DNA of 64,000 bases from Lentzea terrae (GCF_003265345.1 NZ_QFWW01000024.1:245541-309540), one strand, 5' to 3'. Shown: positions 40,241 through 50,075, numbered from the stretch's first letter. Translations and numbers: made by a program. Notes: generated by a model not told the origin, from the letters alone.

Positions 40241-41835
40241 TTCGAGTGCGACCCGTACTTGCGGATCGACGCCTGGCGCTTGCGCCACAACCAGAAGCCC
40301 GCGCCGAACACGAACGCGGAGCCGACCGCCGTGGTCATCGCCATCGGGTCGAGGCTGCCGATCTTGCCGACCGGGTTGACCGCGACGTTCGCCGCGTTGC
40401 CGGAGGCGCTGACGGCGGTGCCGTTGCGGGGCTGGGCCACGTACGGGAAGTTCGCCTCGAACGGCTGGTCGTTCGCGTCGACCTTGTCACCCGTGGCGAG
40501 CGCCTCGACGATCTTGCCGGACGCCGCGGCACCCTCCACCGCCTGGACGGCGATGTCGACCACGTCGTCGGTGAGGCGGCGGCCGTTCGGGAAGCCCTGC
40601 GTGTCACCGGCGAGCAGGCCGAGACGGTTCGGGTTCGCGTTCGGGTTGATCGACATGTTCAGCCGCAGCATCTCGCTCGGGCGGAACCGGTTCTGGTCGA
40701 CGTCGGCGTTGTTGACCTGCGAGTTCAGGTCGGCGTTGATCTGTCCGCCGAGCTTCTTCGTGATGCCGGTCAGGAAGATCTCGGCCAGGTCGTCGCGCTG
40801 ACCCTTCGGCGCCGGGATCTTGTAGATCGCCTCGATCAGCTTCGGCAGCTCGGGGTTGACCACCCGGTCGACGAGCTCCTTCACGCCGGCGTCCTGGTCG
40901 GGGCGCAGGCCGTTGAACGCGTCCTTGAGACCCGCGGGGGCCACGACCTCGTTCACCAGCGGGTTGCCCAGCCGCGAGACCTGCACGAAGTCACCGACGG
41001 CCTCGGCCTTGCCCGGCGACAGCTTCATCGTGCGCCGCTGCGTGGTGCTCCAGATGCCGATGTTCGGGTTGCGGTTCGCGTCGTTCTTGAGCGCCAGCGC
41101 CTGCTTGGGCAGCTGGATCGCGATCGTGTTGACGTTGTAGCCGCGCAGCGTGTCCTGGCCGACCTCGCTCAGGTTGCCGCCGTAGAGCAGGTCGAACACC
41201 CGCAGGTCGGCGAAGAACGCGTCGTCCGACGGGCCGACGTAGACCTTGCCGCCACCGGGGATCTGCACGATCGCCTGGTCGCGCAGCTTCTTGAAGTCCG
41301 GCATGGACGCGGGCCCGTTGGGCGACGGCGCAACCGGGGCGTTGTTGACGAGCTTGACCTTCTGGCCGTTCTCGTAGATCGCCTCGATGTCGTAGCGCTG
41401 GCGGAACAGCAGGTTCTCGTCGTCCAGCGACTCCACGACACCGTTGGTGTACAGGAACGTGTTGTTCTTGCGGCGGTCGTCGTTGTGGAACTGCCAGCGC
41501 AGCACGATGTCGGCCTTGGCGTCACCGTCGTTGTCGATGTTGAAGTCGTACTGCGCGTCCTGGGCGAACGGGAAGAAGTTGGGGCCACCGTTGGGTTCCT
41601 GGAACCCGGACCAGTTGCCGACCAGCGTCACGGTGTCCTTGTGGTCAGGACTCACGAACGCGTAGAGGTCCGTGTTGTCCACGGCCGGGTCACCCGCGAT
41701 GAGCGGGGCCTCGCGGTGTGACGAGGCGGTGGCGTTCGTACCGCCGAACATGGCCGCGTTGAGCAGTGTGGCGGCCACCAGCGCGGCCGCAGCCACCTGG
41801 CCGCGCCGACCGCTGAGGACGTGCGGTGATGACAT
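40237..41835 (-). CDS. Secreted DUF4331-domain protein
   Basis: The protein has 532 residues from ATG 41835 (41859 is an alternative start). A signal region (RRGQVAAAALVAATLLNAAMFGGTNATA) is followed by the DUF4331 signature ASSHREAPLIAGDPAVDNTDLYAFVSPDHKDTVTLVGNW and the Asp-rich FNIDNDGDAKADIVLRWQF. A C-terminal membrane helix (MAMTTAVGSAFVFGAGFWLW) and a basic tail complete it, so the domain faces outward. DUF4331 function is unknown; the calcium-like DNDGDAKAD loop suggests metal binding. It is coupled to the TPR gene (GTGA) and lies 28 bp after the aminotransferase gene. Confidence 0.9.
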   Translation of the reverse strand: MSSPHVLSGRRGQVAAAALVAATLLNAAMFGGTNATASSHREAPLIAGDPAVDNTDLYAFVSPDHKDTVTLVGNWSGFQEPNGGPNFFPFAQDAQYDFNIDNDGDAKADIVLRWQFHNDDRRKNNTFLYTNGVVESLDDENLLFRQRYDIEAIYENGQKVKLVNNAPVAPSPNGPASMPDFKKLRDQAIVQIPGGGKVYVGPSDDAFFADLRVFDLLYGGNLSEVGQDTLRGYNVNTIAIQLPKQALALKNDANRNPNIGIWSTTQRRTMKLSPGKAEAVGDFVQVSRLGNPLVNEVVAPAGLKDAFNGLRPDQDAGVKELVDRVVNPELPKLIEAIYKIPAPKGQRDDLAEIFLTGITKKLGGQINADLNSQVNNADVDQNRFRPSEMLRLNMSINPNANPNRLGLLAGDTQGFPNGRRLTDDVVDIAVQAVEGAAASGKIVEALATGDKVDANDQPFEANFPYVAQPRNGTAVSASGNAANVAVNPVGKIGSLDPMAMTTAVGSAFVFGAGFWLWRKRQASIRKYGSHSK

Positions 41836-41863
41836 TTCTGGGCAACCTTTCGGAGACATGAAT

Positions 41864-43042
41864 TCAGGCGCTGTGCATCAACAGCGACGGTTCGCTGGAA
41901 TGGCTTGCGGAATGGCTTGACGAGTGGCTGGTCCACCTCGCTTGGGTGAAGTCGCGAATGCCTTCGACGAGCCGGTCGACGTCCTGCTCGGGCCGCACGA
42001 CCAGCCGGGCGAACTTGCTGGTCATGCCGAGCTTGTTGCCGCACTCGCGGATGAAGACCTGGTGTTTCGACAGCAGGTGGTCGCGCAGCTCGCGGCCGTC
42101 CATCCCGCCGCCGAGCTTCACGAACAGGAAGTTGGCCTGCGAGGAGTAGACGGTCAGGTCGGGGATGCGGGAGAGCTCCATCCCCATCCGGTACCTGTCC
42201 CGCGACAGCAGCCGCAGGCTCTCTGCGTACTCAGCCTCGTGCTCGGCCAGCATGAACACGACGGTTTCCGCCAACGAGTTGAGGTTCCACTTCGGCAGCG
42301 CCTGGCGCATCTTGCCGGCCAGTCCCGGGTTCGCGACCAGGTAGCCGAACCGGATGCCGTGCAGACCGAAGTTCTTGCCGAGGCTCTTCAGCACGACCAC
42401 GTTGGGCCGGATGGACGCCTCGGCCGCGACCGACGGGTTGCGCTCGACCTCGACGAAGTCGATGAACGACTCGTCGATCACGATCAGGTCCAGGTCGGCC
42501 AGCTCGTCCATGAACCGGACGATCTCCCGGCGCGGCAGGTAACCGCCGTCGGGGTTGTTCGGGTTGCAGATGACCGCGACCCGGCTGCCGCGCGTGCGGA
42601 TGAACTTGATGTACTCGTCGATGTCGAGCTCGAAGTTGTTGCTCTCCTGGAGCAGGAACATGTCGACGCGTTTGTTGCTCTCCATCGGCTGGTCGGTCCA
42701 CCGGCCGAAGGTGGGGATGGGGATCGCGATGCTGTCGTGGATCCACAGGTGGTCCATCCACGTGATCAGCTCGGTGCTGCCGTTCGACATGGCGAGCGTG
42801 GCCGGGTTCAGGCCCAGCACCTTGGACAGCTGGTCAGCGATCTTGCTGGAGTCGCTCGGGTAGAACTTGAGCACCGCTTCCAGGTTCTTCGACAGCTCCT
42901 CGAACATCTCCGGCGTCGGAAAGTACGGATTGCACGGGATGCAGAAGTCGACGAGCTCACCTGCGCCCGTGCGTGACAGCTCGAAATAAGACGGGCTGTG
43001 CGCGGTCTGCTGGAAGAGACCCGAGTCCACACCATGCCGCAC
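41864..43042 (-). CDS. HisC/CobD-like class I/II PLP aminotransferase with Ser/His-rich tail
   Basis: The 392-residue protein starts at GTG 43042 with GGAG seven bases upstream. Fold-type I motifs are complete: AMSNGSTELITW, CNPNNPDGG (about 172), the Asp in VIDESFIDF and the PLP lysine in LKSLGKNFGLHGIRFGY (about 230). It resembles histidinol-phosphate aminotransferases and threonine-phosphate decarboxylases (CobD), which share this fold; the exact reaction is undetermined. The last about 20 residues (SHSSSHSASHSSEPSLLMHSA) form an unusual Ser/His tail, possibly metal-binding. It heads the operon with DUF4331, TPR and NicO-like genes. Confidence 0.85.
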   Translation of the reverse strand: MRHGVDSGLFQQTAHSPSYFELSRTGAGELVDFCIPCNPYFPTPEMFEELSKNLEAVLKFYPSDSSKIADQLSKVLGLNPATLAMSNGSTELITWMDHLWIHDSIAIPIPTFGRWTDQPMESNKRVDMFLLQESNNFELDIDEYIKFIRTRGSRVAVICNPNNPDGGYLPRREIVRFMDELADLDLIVIDESFIDFVEVERNPSVAAEASIRPNVVVLKSLGKNFGLHGIRFGYLVANPGLAGKMRQALPKWNLNSLAETVVFMLAEHEAEYAESLRLLSRDRYRMGMELSRIPDLTVYSSQANFLFVKLGGGMDGRELRDHLLSKHQVFIRECGNKLGMTSKFARLVVRPEQDVDRLVEGIRDFTQARWTSHSSSHSASHSSEPSLLMHSA

Positions 43043-43217
43043 GCGATCACTCCGTCCCTTGGTCCGTCTCCGACACCGGGGCATACGTGCCGATGTTCAT
43101 CCCGGTTCACGGGTCCGTTGCGGGAAGGTCTCGGAAGGGTCTCGTACGCAACCCTGCGTACTCCGGTGCATCGTCTCGTCGGACGCGGCTTCATCCGATG
43201 ATCGAGAGCCTGGTCCC

Positions 43218-44525
43218 ATGTTCGGAAAACTGATGCTCGCGATGTCGTTGCTGATGCCGGTCGAGGCCGCTGACTTGACTGTCCACACTGGACAGATCGA
43301 CGGCGCGGAATACCGCGTCGAGGTGCCTTCTCGTTGGAACGGCACGCTTTTGCTCTACAGCCACGGGACCTATCCGGCCGGCTACAACCCGCAGGTGGAG
43401 ATGGCCTCACGTCCGGCTGCGCGCGACGAGCTGCTGGCCCGTGGCTACGCTCTCGCGGCCTCTCGGTACCGGGTGCCGCACGGGCACGCGATCCCGGACG
43501 CGTTGCGCGACCAACCGGCGCTGGTGTCGTGGTTTTCTCGTGAGGTCGCTCGGCCGCGTCGGGTCATCGCGTGGGGATCGTCGCTGGGCGGGCTGACCTC
43601 GGTGCTGCTGGGGGAGAGGTCGCGGTTCGACGGGGTGCTGTCTCTCTGCGGCGCGTTGGGCGGGGCCGTGCTGCGGTCCAACCAGCTGCTTGACCTGGGA
43701 TTTGTGTTCCGGACGCTGCTGGAGCCATCGCTCGAGCTCAGCCGGATTTCCGACGTTGCGGCGAACGAGCAGAGGGCGGTCGGGGCGATCGATGCCGCCT
43801 TGGGGTCTGGTCTCGGCCGGGCCCGGCTGGCGTTGGCCAACGCGGTTGCGGGTATCCCGGCCTGGTCGCGGGTGCACGAGCCCCGTCCCACGTCGGTCGT
43901 GGACGCCGTGACGCAGGCAGCCGTGCACGACCGAACGCTCGCGCGCTCGCTGGCGTGGGGCAGCGGCCGGGTGGACGTCGAGACGCGTGCCGGTGGCAAC
44001 CCGAGCTGGAACACGGGTGTCGACTACCGGGTCTTGCTGGAGCGGTCCGCGCAGAAGGAACTGGTGATGGCGGCCTACCGGGAAGCAGGTGCGTCGGTGA
44101 AAGACGATCTGGCCGCGCTCGGGTCGGCTCCTCGGATCGCGGCCGACGCGGCGGCGGTGCGGTGGCTGCACTCGTTCGGCGATCCGACCGGCCGGGCCCA
44201 GTCGCCGGTCGTGACGCTGCACGCGCTGGGCGATCCGACCTCCGTGGAGCACTCGGGCGCTTACTCCGGGCGTGACGTTCGCCAACTCTTCGTCAACCGC
44301 GCGGGACACTGCATGCACACGGCGGCGGAGGAACTGACGGCTCTGCGTGTCCTGGAAGACCGGATCTCATTTGGGCGGTGGCCGGTCGCCGACCTGAACG
44401 CCTGGGCTGGTCAGCACGGCCCTGAGATGCGAGTACTCCAGGACTGGACCACGACTCCACCCCGTGCGGAGACCGTGGCGCCGGGCTTTGTGACGCACCA
44501 CCCAGGGCGTTTTCCGCGTCCGTGA
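43218..44525 (+). CDS. Secreted alpha/beta hydrolase
   Basis: The 435-residue protein starts at ATG 43218 with a short signal (MFGKLMLAMSLLMPVEA). The alpha/beta-hydrolase core has the oxyanion segment LLLYSHGTYPAGYNP and nucleophile elbow AWGSSLGG (about 120). A late His in VNRAGHCMH (about 362) may complete the triad. A long cap region lies between the elbow and the His. The substrate is unknown; tannase-like or polyhydroxyalkanoate-depolymerase-like roles cannot be excluded. It is monocistronic, ahead of the topoisomerase genes. Confidence 0.8.
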   Translation: MFGKLMLAMSLLMPVEAADLTVHTGQIDGAEYRVEVPSRWNGTLLLYSHGTYPAGYNPQVEMASRPAARDELLARGYALAASRYRVPHGHAIPDALRDQPALVSWFSREVARPRRVIAWGSSLGGLTSVLLGERSRFDGVLSLCGALGGAVLRSNQLLDLGFVFRTLLEPSLELSRISDVAANEQRAVGAIDAALGSGLGRARLALANAVAGIPAWSRVHEPRPTSVVDAVTQAAVHDRTLARSLAWGSGRVDVETRAGGNPSWNTGVDYRVLLERSAQKELVMAAYREAGASVKDDLAALGSAPRIAADAAAVRWLHSFGDPTGRAQSPVVTLHALGDPTSVEHSGAYSGRDVRQLFVNRAGHCMHTAAEELTALRVLEDRISFGRWPVADLNAWAGQHGPEMRVLQDWTTTPPRAETVAPGFVTHHPGRFPRP

Positions 44526-44601
44526 GAGGCGTCCTGCGAAATATTGTCGGTCCGTGCGGATACCCTGCTGGCAGTCCGCACACAACCAGGGAGAAATACC
44601 C

Positions 44602-46653
44602 GTGACCGCAGAGACCCTGTACGGGGCCGACGACCTCACGCATCTGGAAGGTCTGGAGGCCGTCCGCAAGCGGCCAGGCATGTACATCGGGTCGACCGAC
44701 AGCCGGGGCATCAACCACCTCTTCAGCGAGATCGTCGACAACTCGACCGACGAGGGCGTGGCAGGTCACGCCTCCAAGATCGTGGTCACGCTGCACGCCG
44801 ACGGCAGCGTCCAGGTCGACGACGACGGCCGGGGCATCCCGACCGACGTGCACGCGAAGTCCGGTCTGTCCGGTGTGGAACTGGTGCTGACGAAGCTGCA
44901 CGCCGGCGGCAAGTTCGGCGGATCCGGCTACAAGACCTCCGGCGGCCTGCACGGCGTCGGCGCCTCCGCCGTCAACGCCCTCTCCCACCGCTACGACGTC
45001 ACGGTGCGGCGTGGCGGCAAGGTGCACGAGATGTCGTTCGCGCACGGCGTGCCCGGCGTGTTCGACGGCCCAGGCCCGAAGGCGAAGTTCACCCGCCAGA
45101 CCGGCCTCCGAGTCACCGGCAAGATGAAGCGCAACGAGTCCACTGGCACCTCGACCCGCTACTGGCACGACGCCCGCTACTTCGAGAACGGCGCTGCTCT
45201 GGACGTCGAGGTGGTGCGCCAGAAGCTGCGCAACACTGCGTTCCTCGTGCCGGGCGTGACTTATGTCCTGCGGACGGCGCTGGAAGACTCGATCTCCGAA
45301 GAGGTCTTCCACTACCCGTCCGGCCTCACCGACATGGTCGAGTTCCTGGCGCCGTCCGGAGATCGGGCCGTGTCGGGGACGTTGGTGATCACCGGCTCCG
45401 GCACCTACTTCGAGAACGCCGCCGACCAGAACGGCGTGATGCGGTCCAAAGTGGAGCGTCAGGCCGAGATCGAGGTCGCACTCCGCTGGGGCACCGGCTA
45501 CGAGCGCACCGTCGAATGCTTCACCAACACCATCCGCAACATGCACGGCGGCACCCACCGCCGCGGCTTCGACCGCGCGGTGCTGAAGGCCGTGCAGGAC
45601 GCGATCTCCAAGACCCGCGGTCTGCTGAAGCCCAAGGAAGACCCGCCGACGCTGGACGACGTGCTCGAGGGCATGACGGCCGTCATCCACGTCCGGATTC
45701 CCGAGCCGCAGTTCACCTCGCAGACCAAGGACGAGCTGTCCACCGCCGGCATCACCAAGGTGCTGCAGGGGATCGTGGACGCTCAGGTGCGGGCTTGGAC
45801 CGAGGACCGCAGGACCAAGGTCGAAGCCAAGACCGTGCTGCAGAAGGTCGTCGACGCGTCGCGCGTGCGGTTGACGCAGAAGCAGCAGAAGGACGCGGCG
45901 CGGCGGAAGACGGCACTTGAGGGTGCGGCGATGCCGGCCAAGCTGGTCGACTGCCGGACGACCGGGGTGTCCCGTTCTGAGCTGTTTCTCGTGGAAGGGG
46001 ACAGCGCATTGGGCTCGGCTCGCATGGCGCGCGTCTCCGAGTACCAGGCGCTGCTTCCCTTGCGCGGCAAGATTTTGAACGTCCAGAAGGCCTCCTTGGC
46101 CGACACGCTGCGCAACGCCGAGATCGCGTCCATCGTCCAGGTCCTGGGCGCCGGCACCGGCCGCACGTTCGACATCAGCCAGATGCGGTACGGCCGCGTG
46201 ATCCTGATGGCCGACGCGGACGTCGACGGCAGCCACATCCGGACGTTGCTGATCACGTTGTTCGCCAAGTACATGCGGCCGGTGATCGAGGACGGCCGCC
46301 TGTACGCCGCGATGCCGCCGTTGCACAAGGTGATGACGCGCGGCCGCAACGCCGAAACGCACTTCACCTTCACCCAGCGCCAGATGGAGCAGAAGGTCGC
46401 GCAGCTGGAGAAGGCGGGCAAGCAGGTCGTCACGCCGGTGCCGCGGTTCAAGGGTCTGGGCGAGATGGACGCGGACGAGTTGTGGGAGACCACGATGAAC
46501 CCGTCCACGCGCTCGGTGCGCCGCATCACCATGGACGACGTCGACGCCGCCGAGACCGCGCTGGAACTGCTGATGGGCGAGAAGGTCGAGCCGCGCCGCA
46601 ACTGGCTCATCGAGTCGTCCGCACGGGTCGACCAGTCGGCCATCGACCTCTGA
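44602..46653 (+). CDS. parE: Type II topoisomerase subunit B (topoisomerase IV ParE-like)
   Basis: The 683-residue protein starts at GTG 44602 behind GGGAG. The GHKL ATPase is complete: EIVDNSTDEG (Glu/Asn), DDDGRGIPTD and GGLHGVGASAVN. The TOPRIM domain has LVEGDSALGSA and DADVDGSHIRTLL, and the C-terminal tail has PRFKGLGEMDADELWETTMNP. Its length (683) fits ParE/GyrB. Because the partner A subunit follows and no recF or dnaN is nearby, this is probably the second, ParE-like pair found in Streptomyces-type actinomycetes rather than the gyrB next to the origin. With ParC it decatenates chromosomes. Confidence 0.88.
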   Translation: MTAETLYGADDLTHLEGLEAVRKRPGMYIGSTDSRGINHLFSEIVDNSTDEGVAGHASKIVVTLHADGSVQVDDDGRGIPTDVHAKSGLSGVELVLTKLHAGGKFGGSGYKTSGGLHGVGASAVNALSHRYDVTVRRGGKVHEMSFAHGVPGVFDGPGPKAKFTRQTGLRVTGKMKRNESTGTSTRYWHDARYFENGAALDVEVVRQKLRNTAFLVPGVTYVLRTALEDSISEEVFHYPSGLTDMVEFLAPSGDRAVSGTLVITGSGTYFENAADQNGVMRSKVERQAEIEVALRWGTGYERTVECFTNTIRNMHGGTHRRGFDRAVLKAVQDAISKTRGLLKPKEDPPTLDDVLEGMTAVIHVRIPEPQFTSQTKDELSTAGITKVLQGIVDAQVRAWTEDRRTKVEAKTVLQKVVDASRVRLTQKQQKDAARRKTALEGAAMPAKLVDCRTTGVSRSELFLVEGDSALGSARMARVSEYQALLPLRGKILNVQKASLADTLRNAEIASIVQVLGAGTGRTFDISQMRYGRVILMADADVDGSHIRTLLITLFAKYMRPVIEDGRLYAAMPPLHKVMTRGRNAETHFTFTQRQMEQKVAQLEKAGKQVVTPVPRFKGLGEMDADELWETTMNPSTRSVRRITMDDVDAAETALELLMGEKVEPRRNWLIESSARVDQSAIDL

Positions 46654-46684
46654 GCCTTTTCAAGACAGACGGAGTAACGAAGTC

Positions 46685-49165
46685 ATGGCACGCCGCAAGG
46701 GAACCACGACCAAGGTCGACCCCGCCGCGTTCGACCGGGCCGGCGCCCAGGTGCTCGACAACTCGCTGAAGACGGAGATCGAGGACTCGTACCTGGAGTA
46801 CGCGTACTCGGTCATCCACTCGCGGGCTCTGCCGGACGCGCGGGACGGCCTCAAGCCGGTGCACCGCCGCATCCTGTTCTCGATGCACGAGCAGGGTTAT
46901 CGGCCCACGCACGCCTACGTGAAGTCCGCCCGTGTCACGGGGGACTGCATGGGCAAGTACCACCCGCACGGCGATACGGCGATCTACGACGCGTTGGTCC
47001 GCCTCGCGCAGGACTTCAGCCTCAACGAGCCGCTGATCGACGGCCACGGCAACTTCGGTTCCCCGGACGACGGGCCGGCCGCGGCGCGGTACACCGAGTG
47101 CCGCATGTCCCCGGTCGCCATGCAGCTCGTCGGCGAGCTCAACGAGGAGACGGTCGACTTCCGGCCGAACTACGACGGTTCGCTGGAAGAGCCGTCCGTG
47201 CTGCCAGCCGCATTCCCGAACCTGCTGGTCAACGGCACGTCCGGCATCGCGGTCGGCATGGCCACGAACATGATCCCGCACAACCTCCGCGAGGTGGTCG
47301 GGGCGGCGCGGTGGCTGATCTCGCACCCGGACGCGAGTCTCGACAAGCTCATGGAGTTCGTGCCGGGGCCCGACCTGCCGACCGGTGGCATCCTGCTGGG
47401 CCTCGACGAGGTGCGGAAGGCGTACGAGACCGGGCGCGGTGTGGTCCGGATGCGCGCGAAGGTCGAGATCGGGCTCCTGGAAGGCTCCCGCGGCCGGCAG
47501 GCGATCACGGTCACGCAGCTGCCGTACGGCGTGGGTGCGGAGCGGATCGTCGAGAAGATCACCGATGAGGTGAACAAGTCCAAGCGGCTCACCGGTATCG
47601 CGGACGTCAAGGACCTCACCGACCGCGAGAACGGCATCCGGCTCGTCATCGAGTGCAAGGTGGGGGTGAACCCGCAGGCGCTGCTGGCCGACCTGTACCG
47701 GTTGACGCCGATGGAGCAGTCGTTCGGCATCAACAACCTGGTGCTGGTCGACGGGCAGCCGCAGACGCTCGGGCTCAAGGAGTTGCTGGAGGTCTTCCTC
47801 AAGCACCGCTACGACGTCGTCACGCGGCGCACGAAGTTCCGTCGCCGCAAGCGCGAGGAGCGGCTGCACCTCGTCGAGGGTCTCCTCGTGGCCCTGCTCG
47901 ACATCGACAAGGTCATCAAGCTGATCCGGGGGAGCGAGAACGCCGCTGCCGCCAAGGACGGCCTGATGAAGCAGTTCAAGCTGTCGGAGATCCAGGCCTC
48001 CTACATCCTCGACACGCCGCTGCGCCGCCTCACCAAGTACGACAAGCTCGAGCTCGAGAACGAGCAGGACAAGCTCACCAAGGAGATCGCGGAGCTGACC
48101 GCGATCCTCGAGGACGAGAACGTGCTGAAGAAGCTCGTCTCACAGGAGCTCGCGAACGTTGCCAAGGAGCTCGGCGGCGACCGTCGGACGAGCCTCATCG
48201 ACGGTGACCTCAAGGAGGTGCTGGCGGCGTCGAAGCCCGCCGGGCCGCTGGAGGTCGCCGACGACCCGTGTCAGGTCATCCTCAGCGCCACCGGGCTCGT
48301 CGCGCGCACCGCGGCCGAGTCGGAGGAGGTGTCCGAGGGCAAGCGCCGGGCCGGTCGCGTGAAGCACGACGCCGTGTCGGCTCTGGTGCACTCGACGGCG
48401 CGTGGGCAGGTCATCCTGATCACGAACCTCGGCCGCGCGTTCAAGACCGACGTGCTGCCGTTGCCGGTGTTGCCCGAGCAGAACGGCACGGTGTCGCTGA
48501 GCGGCGGCATGGCGGCGAGTGAGCTGGTGCCGCTCGACAAGGGCGAGAAGGTGATCGGCATCGTGCCGCTCGATCCCGGTGAGTCGCCGGGCATCGCGCT
48601 CGGCACGAAGCTCGGCACGGTGAAAATCTGCCAGCCGGAGTGGCCGGTGCGGTCGGACGAGTTCGAGGTCATCACGCTCAAGGACGGCGACGAGGTCGTC
48701 GGCGCCACCTGGCTCACGGACGGCACCGAGACGCTCGCGTTCGTCAGTTCGGATTCGTCGTTGCTGCGTTACGACGCGAAGCTGGTGCGGCCGCAGGGCC
48801 TCAAGGGTGGCGGCATGGCGGGCATCAACCTGAGCGGCGACGCGCACGTGGTGTTCTTCGGGGCGATCCGCACGGACGACGACGAGCACGGCGAGCCGAT
48901 GGTCGTCACGTCGTCCGGGCAGAGCGTCAAGGTCACGCCGTTCAGCGAGTACCCGGCGAAGGGCCGGGCCACGGGTGGCGTGCGGTCGCAGCGGTTCCTC
49001 AAGGGCGAGTCGCACCTGGTGCTGGCGTGGATCGGCAGCAGGCCGGCCGGTGCGGACCTGAAGGGGTCGCCGGTCGAGCTGCCCGACGTGGACGTCCGGC
49101 GGGACGGCTCCGGTCACGCGCATCCCGGGCCGGACGTCGTCGGGCACCTGATCGAACGGGACTGA
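46685..49165 (+). CDS. parC: Type II topoisomerase subunit A (topoisomerase IV ParC-like)
   Basis: The 826-residue protein starts at ATG 46685. It has the breakage-reunion domain with KYHPHGDTAIYDALVRLAQD and the catalytic Tyr in AARYTECRMS (about 139), followed by tower and coiled-coil regions (LRRLTKYDKLELENEQDKLTKEI). A C-terminal beta-pinwheel follows (about 520-800, with LITNLGRAFKTD, LGTVKICQPEWP and VTSSGQSVKVTPFSEYP blades). The quinolone-determining positions are Thr and Asp. It forms the heterotetramer with the upstream B subunit. Confidence 0.9.
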   Translation: MARRKGTTTKVDPAAFDRAGAQVLDNSLKTEIEDSYLEYAYSVIHSRALPDARDGLKPVHRRILFSMHEQGYRPTHAYVKSARVTGDCMGKYHPHGDTAIYDALVRLAQDFSLNEPLIDGHGNFGSPDDGPAAARYTECRMSPVAMQLVGELNEETVDFRPNYDGSLEEPSVLPAAFPNLLVNGTSGIAVGMATNMIPHNLREVVGAARWLISHPDASLDKLMEFVPGPDLPTGGILLGLDEVRKAYETGRGVVRMRAKVEIGLLEGSRGRQAITVTQLPYGVGAERIVEKITDEVNKSKRLTGIADVKDLTDRENGIRLVIECKVGVNPQALLADLYRLTPMEQSFGINNLVLVDGQPQTLGLKELLEVFLKHRYDVVTRRTKFRRRKREERLHLVEGLLVALLDIDKVIKLIRGSENAAAAKDGLMKQFKLSEIQASYILDTPLRRLTKYDKLELENEQDKLTKEIAELTAILEDENVLKKLVSQELANVAKELGGDRRTSLIDGDLKEVLAASKPAGPLEVADDPCQVILSATGLVARTAAESEEVSEGKRRAGRVKHDAVSALVHSTARGQVILITNLGRAFKTDVLPLPVLPEQNGTVSLSGGMAASELVPLDKGEKVIGIVPLDPGESPGIALGTKLGTVKICQPEWPVRSDEFEVITLKDGDEVVGATWLTDGTETLAFVSSDSSLLRYDAKLVRPQGLKGGGMAGINLSGDAHVVFFGAIRTDDDEHGEPMVVTSSGQSVKVTPFSEYPAKGRATGGVRSQRFLKGESHLVLAWIGSRPAGADLKGSPVELPDVDVRRDGSGHAHPGPDVVGHLIERD

Positions 49166-49182
49166 GCCCTCCGTTCAGGAGG

Positions 49183-49971
49183 TCAGCGCGGGCCGAGTCG
49201 TCGTGACTCGGCCCGCTGCAGCACGCGTTCGAGCAGCTCAGCTTCCTCGCGGCGTTCCTCGTCGGGCGACGTGAGGGCGAGCAGGAAGACCAGGAGCACG
49301 CTGAACCCGGCGCCGCCGATGATCAACGACATGATCAGCTCCTCGGAGTTGTCGGCGATCAGCGAGGCGCTCTCGTTCAGCGTGACGCTCATGGCGTGCA
49401 TGCCGGTGTAGTGCATGCCGGTGACGGCGAGTCCCATCACCAGCGAGGCGCCGAGGACGGCGAGCGGGCCGCTGACCTCCCTGGTGAACCACAGCGCGGC
49501 GATCGAGGCGACGACGGCGATCGCGATGGAGACCAGCACGGTGGTGGTGTCGTAGCCGACCTCGGCGTTGATCACGATCGCCGACATGCCGGTGTAGTGC
49601 ATCGCGGCGACGCCGAGGCCGGTGACCAGGCCGCCTGCCGCGAGTGGCCAGAAGCGTTCGTCGCCGTCGCGGCGCAGGGCCAGGATCAGTCCGATGGCGA
49701 CGACCACGATGGCGACCAGCATGCTCAGCAACGTGATCGGGATGTCGTAGCCGACCTGGGCTCCCATCCAGGTGCCGAGCATCGCGGTGAAGTGCATTCC
49801 CCAGATGCCCAGCCCGCCGATCGACACCGCGGCGACCGTCAGCCAGCCGTTGCGCGGTGCCCCGACCGCGTTTCGCGCGCGTTCGCTGGACAGCAGCCCG
49901 AGAGCTGAGCCGAGGCACGCTACGAGGTACGCGACAATTGGTGTGACACTCCCCATGTCCATATGAGACAT
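49183..49971 (-). CDS. MHYT-domain membrane sensor protein
   Basis: The 262-residue protein starts at ATG 49971 and has seven predicted membrane helices. The three signature motifs GMHFTAM, AMHYTGM and GMHYTGM give the MHYT pattern, proposed to bind copper and sense oxygen, CO or NO. A short charged cytosolic tail (SPDEERREEAELLERVLQRAESRRLGPR) replaces the GGDEF, EAL or LytTR output domains found in many relatives, so signalling must be indirect. It converges on parC with 17 bp between the stops. Confidence 0.9.
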   Translation of the reverse strand: MSHMDMGSVTPIVAYLVACLGSALGLLSSERARNAVGAPRNGWLTVAAVSIGGLGIWGMHFTAMLGTWMGAQVGYDIPITLLSMLVAIVVVAIGLILALRRDGDERFWPLAAGGLVTGLGVAAMHYTGMSAIVINAEVGYDTTTVLVSIAIAVVASIAALWFTREVSGPLAVLGASLVMGLAVTGMHYTGMHAMSVTLNESASLIADNSEELIMSLIIGGAGFSVLLVFLLALTSPDEERREEAELLERVLQRAESRRLGPR

Positions 49972-50034
49972 GGAAACATTCCGAATCAATGGAGTGCAAG
50001 ACCCATTGTGGACGAATAAGAATAACGAATAGGT

Positions 50035-50075
50035 GAAGCCGGGCGGAGATTCTTCGGGTATCTCCGCCCGGCTTC
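50035..50075. terminator. Hairpin terminator after the DivIVA-like gene
   Basis: Perfect 15-bp arms (GAAGCCGGGCGGAGA at 50035-50049 and its complement at 50061-50075) flank an 11-base loop. It lies between the DivIVA-like gene and the MHYT gene on the minus strand; the rest of the 49972-50173 gap is AT-richer and shows no other feature. Confidence 0.8.
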
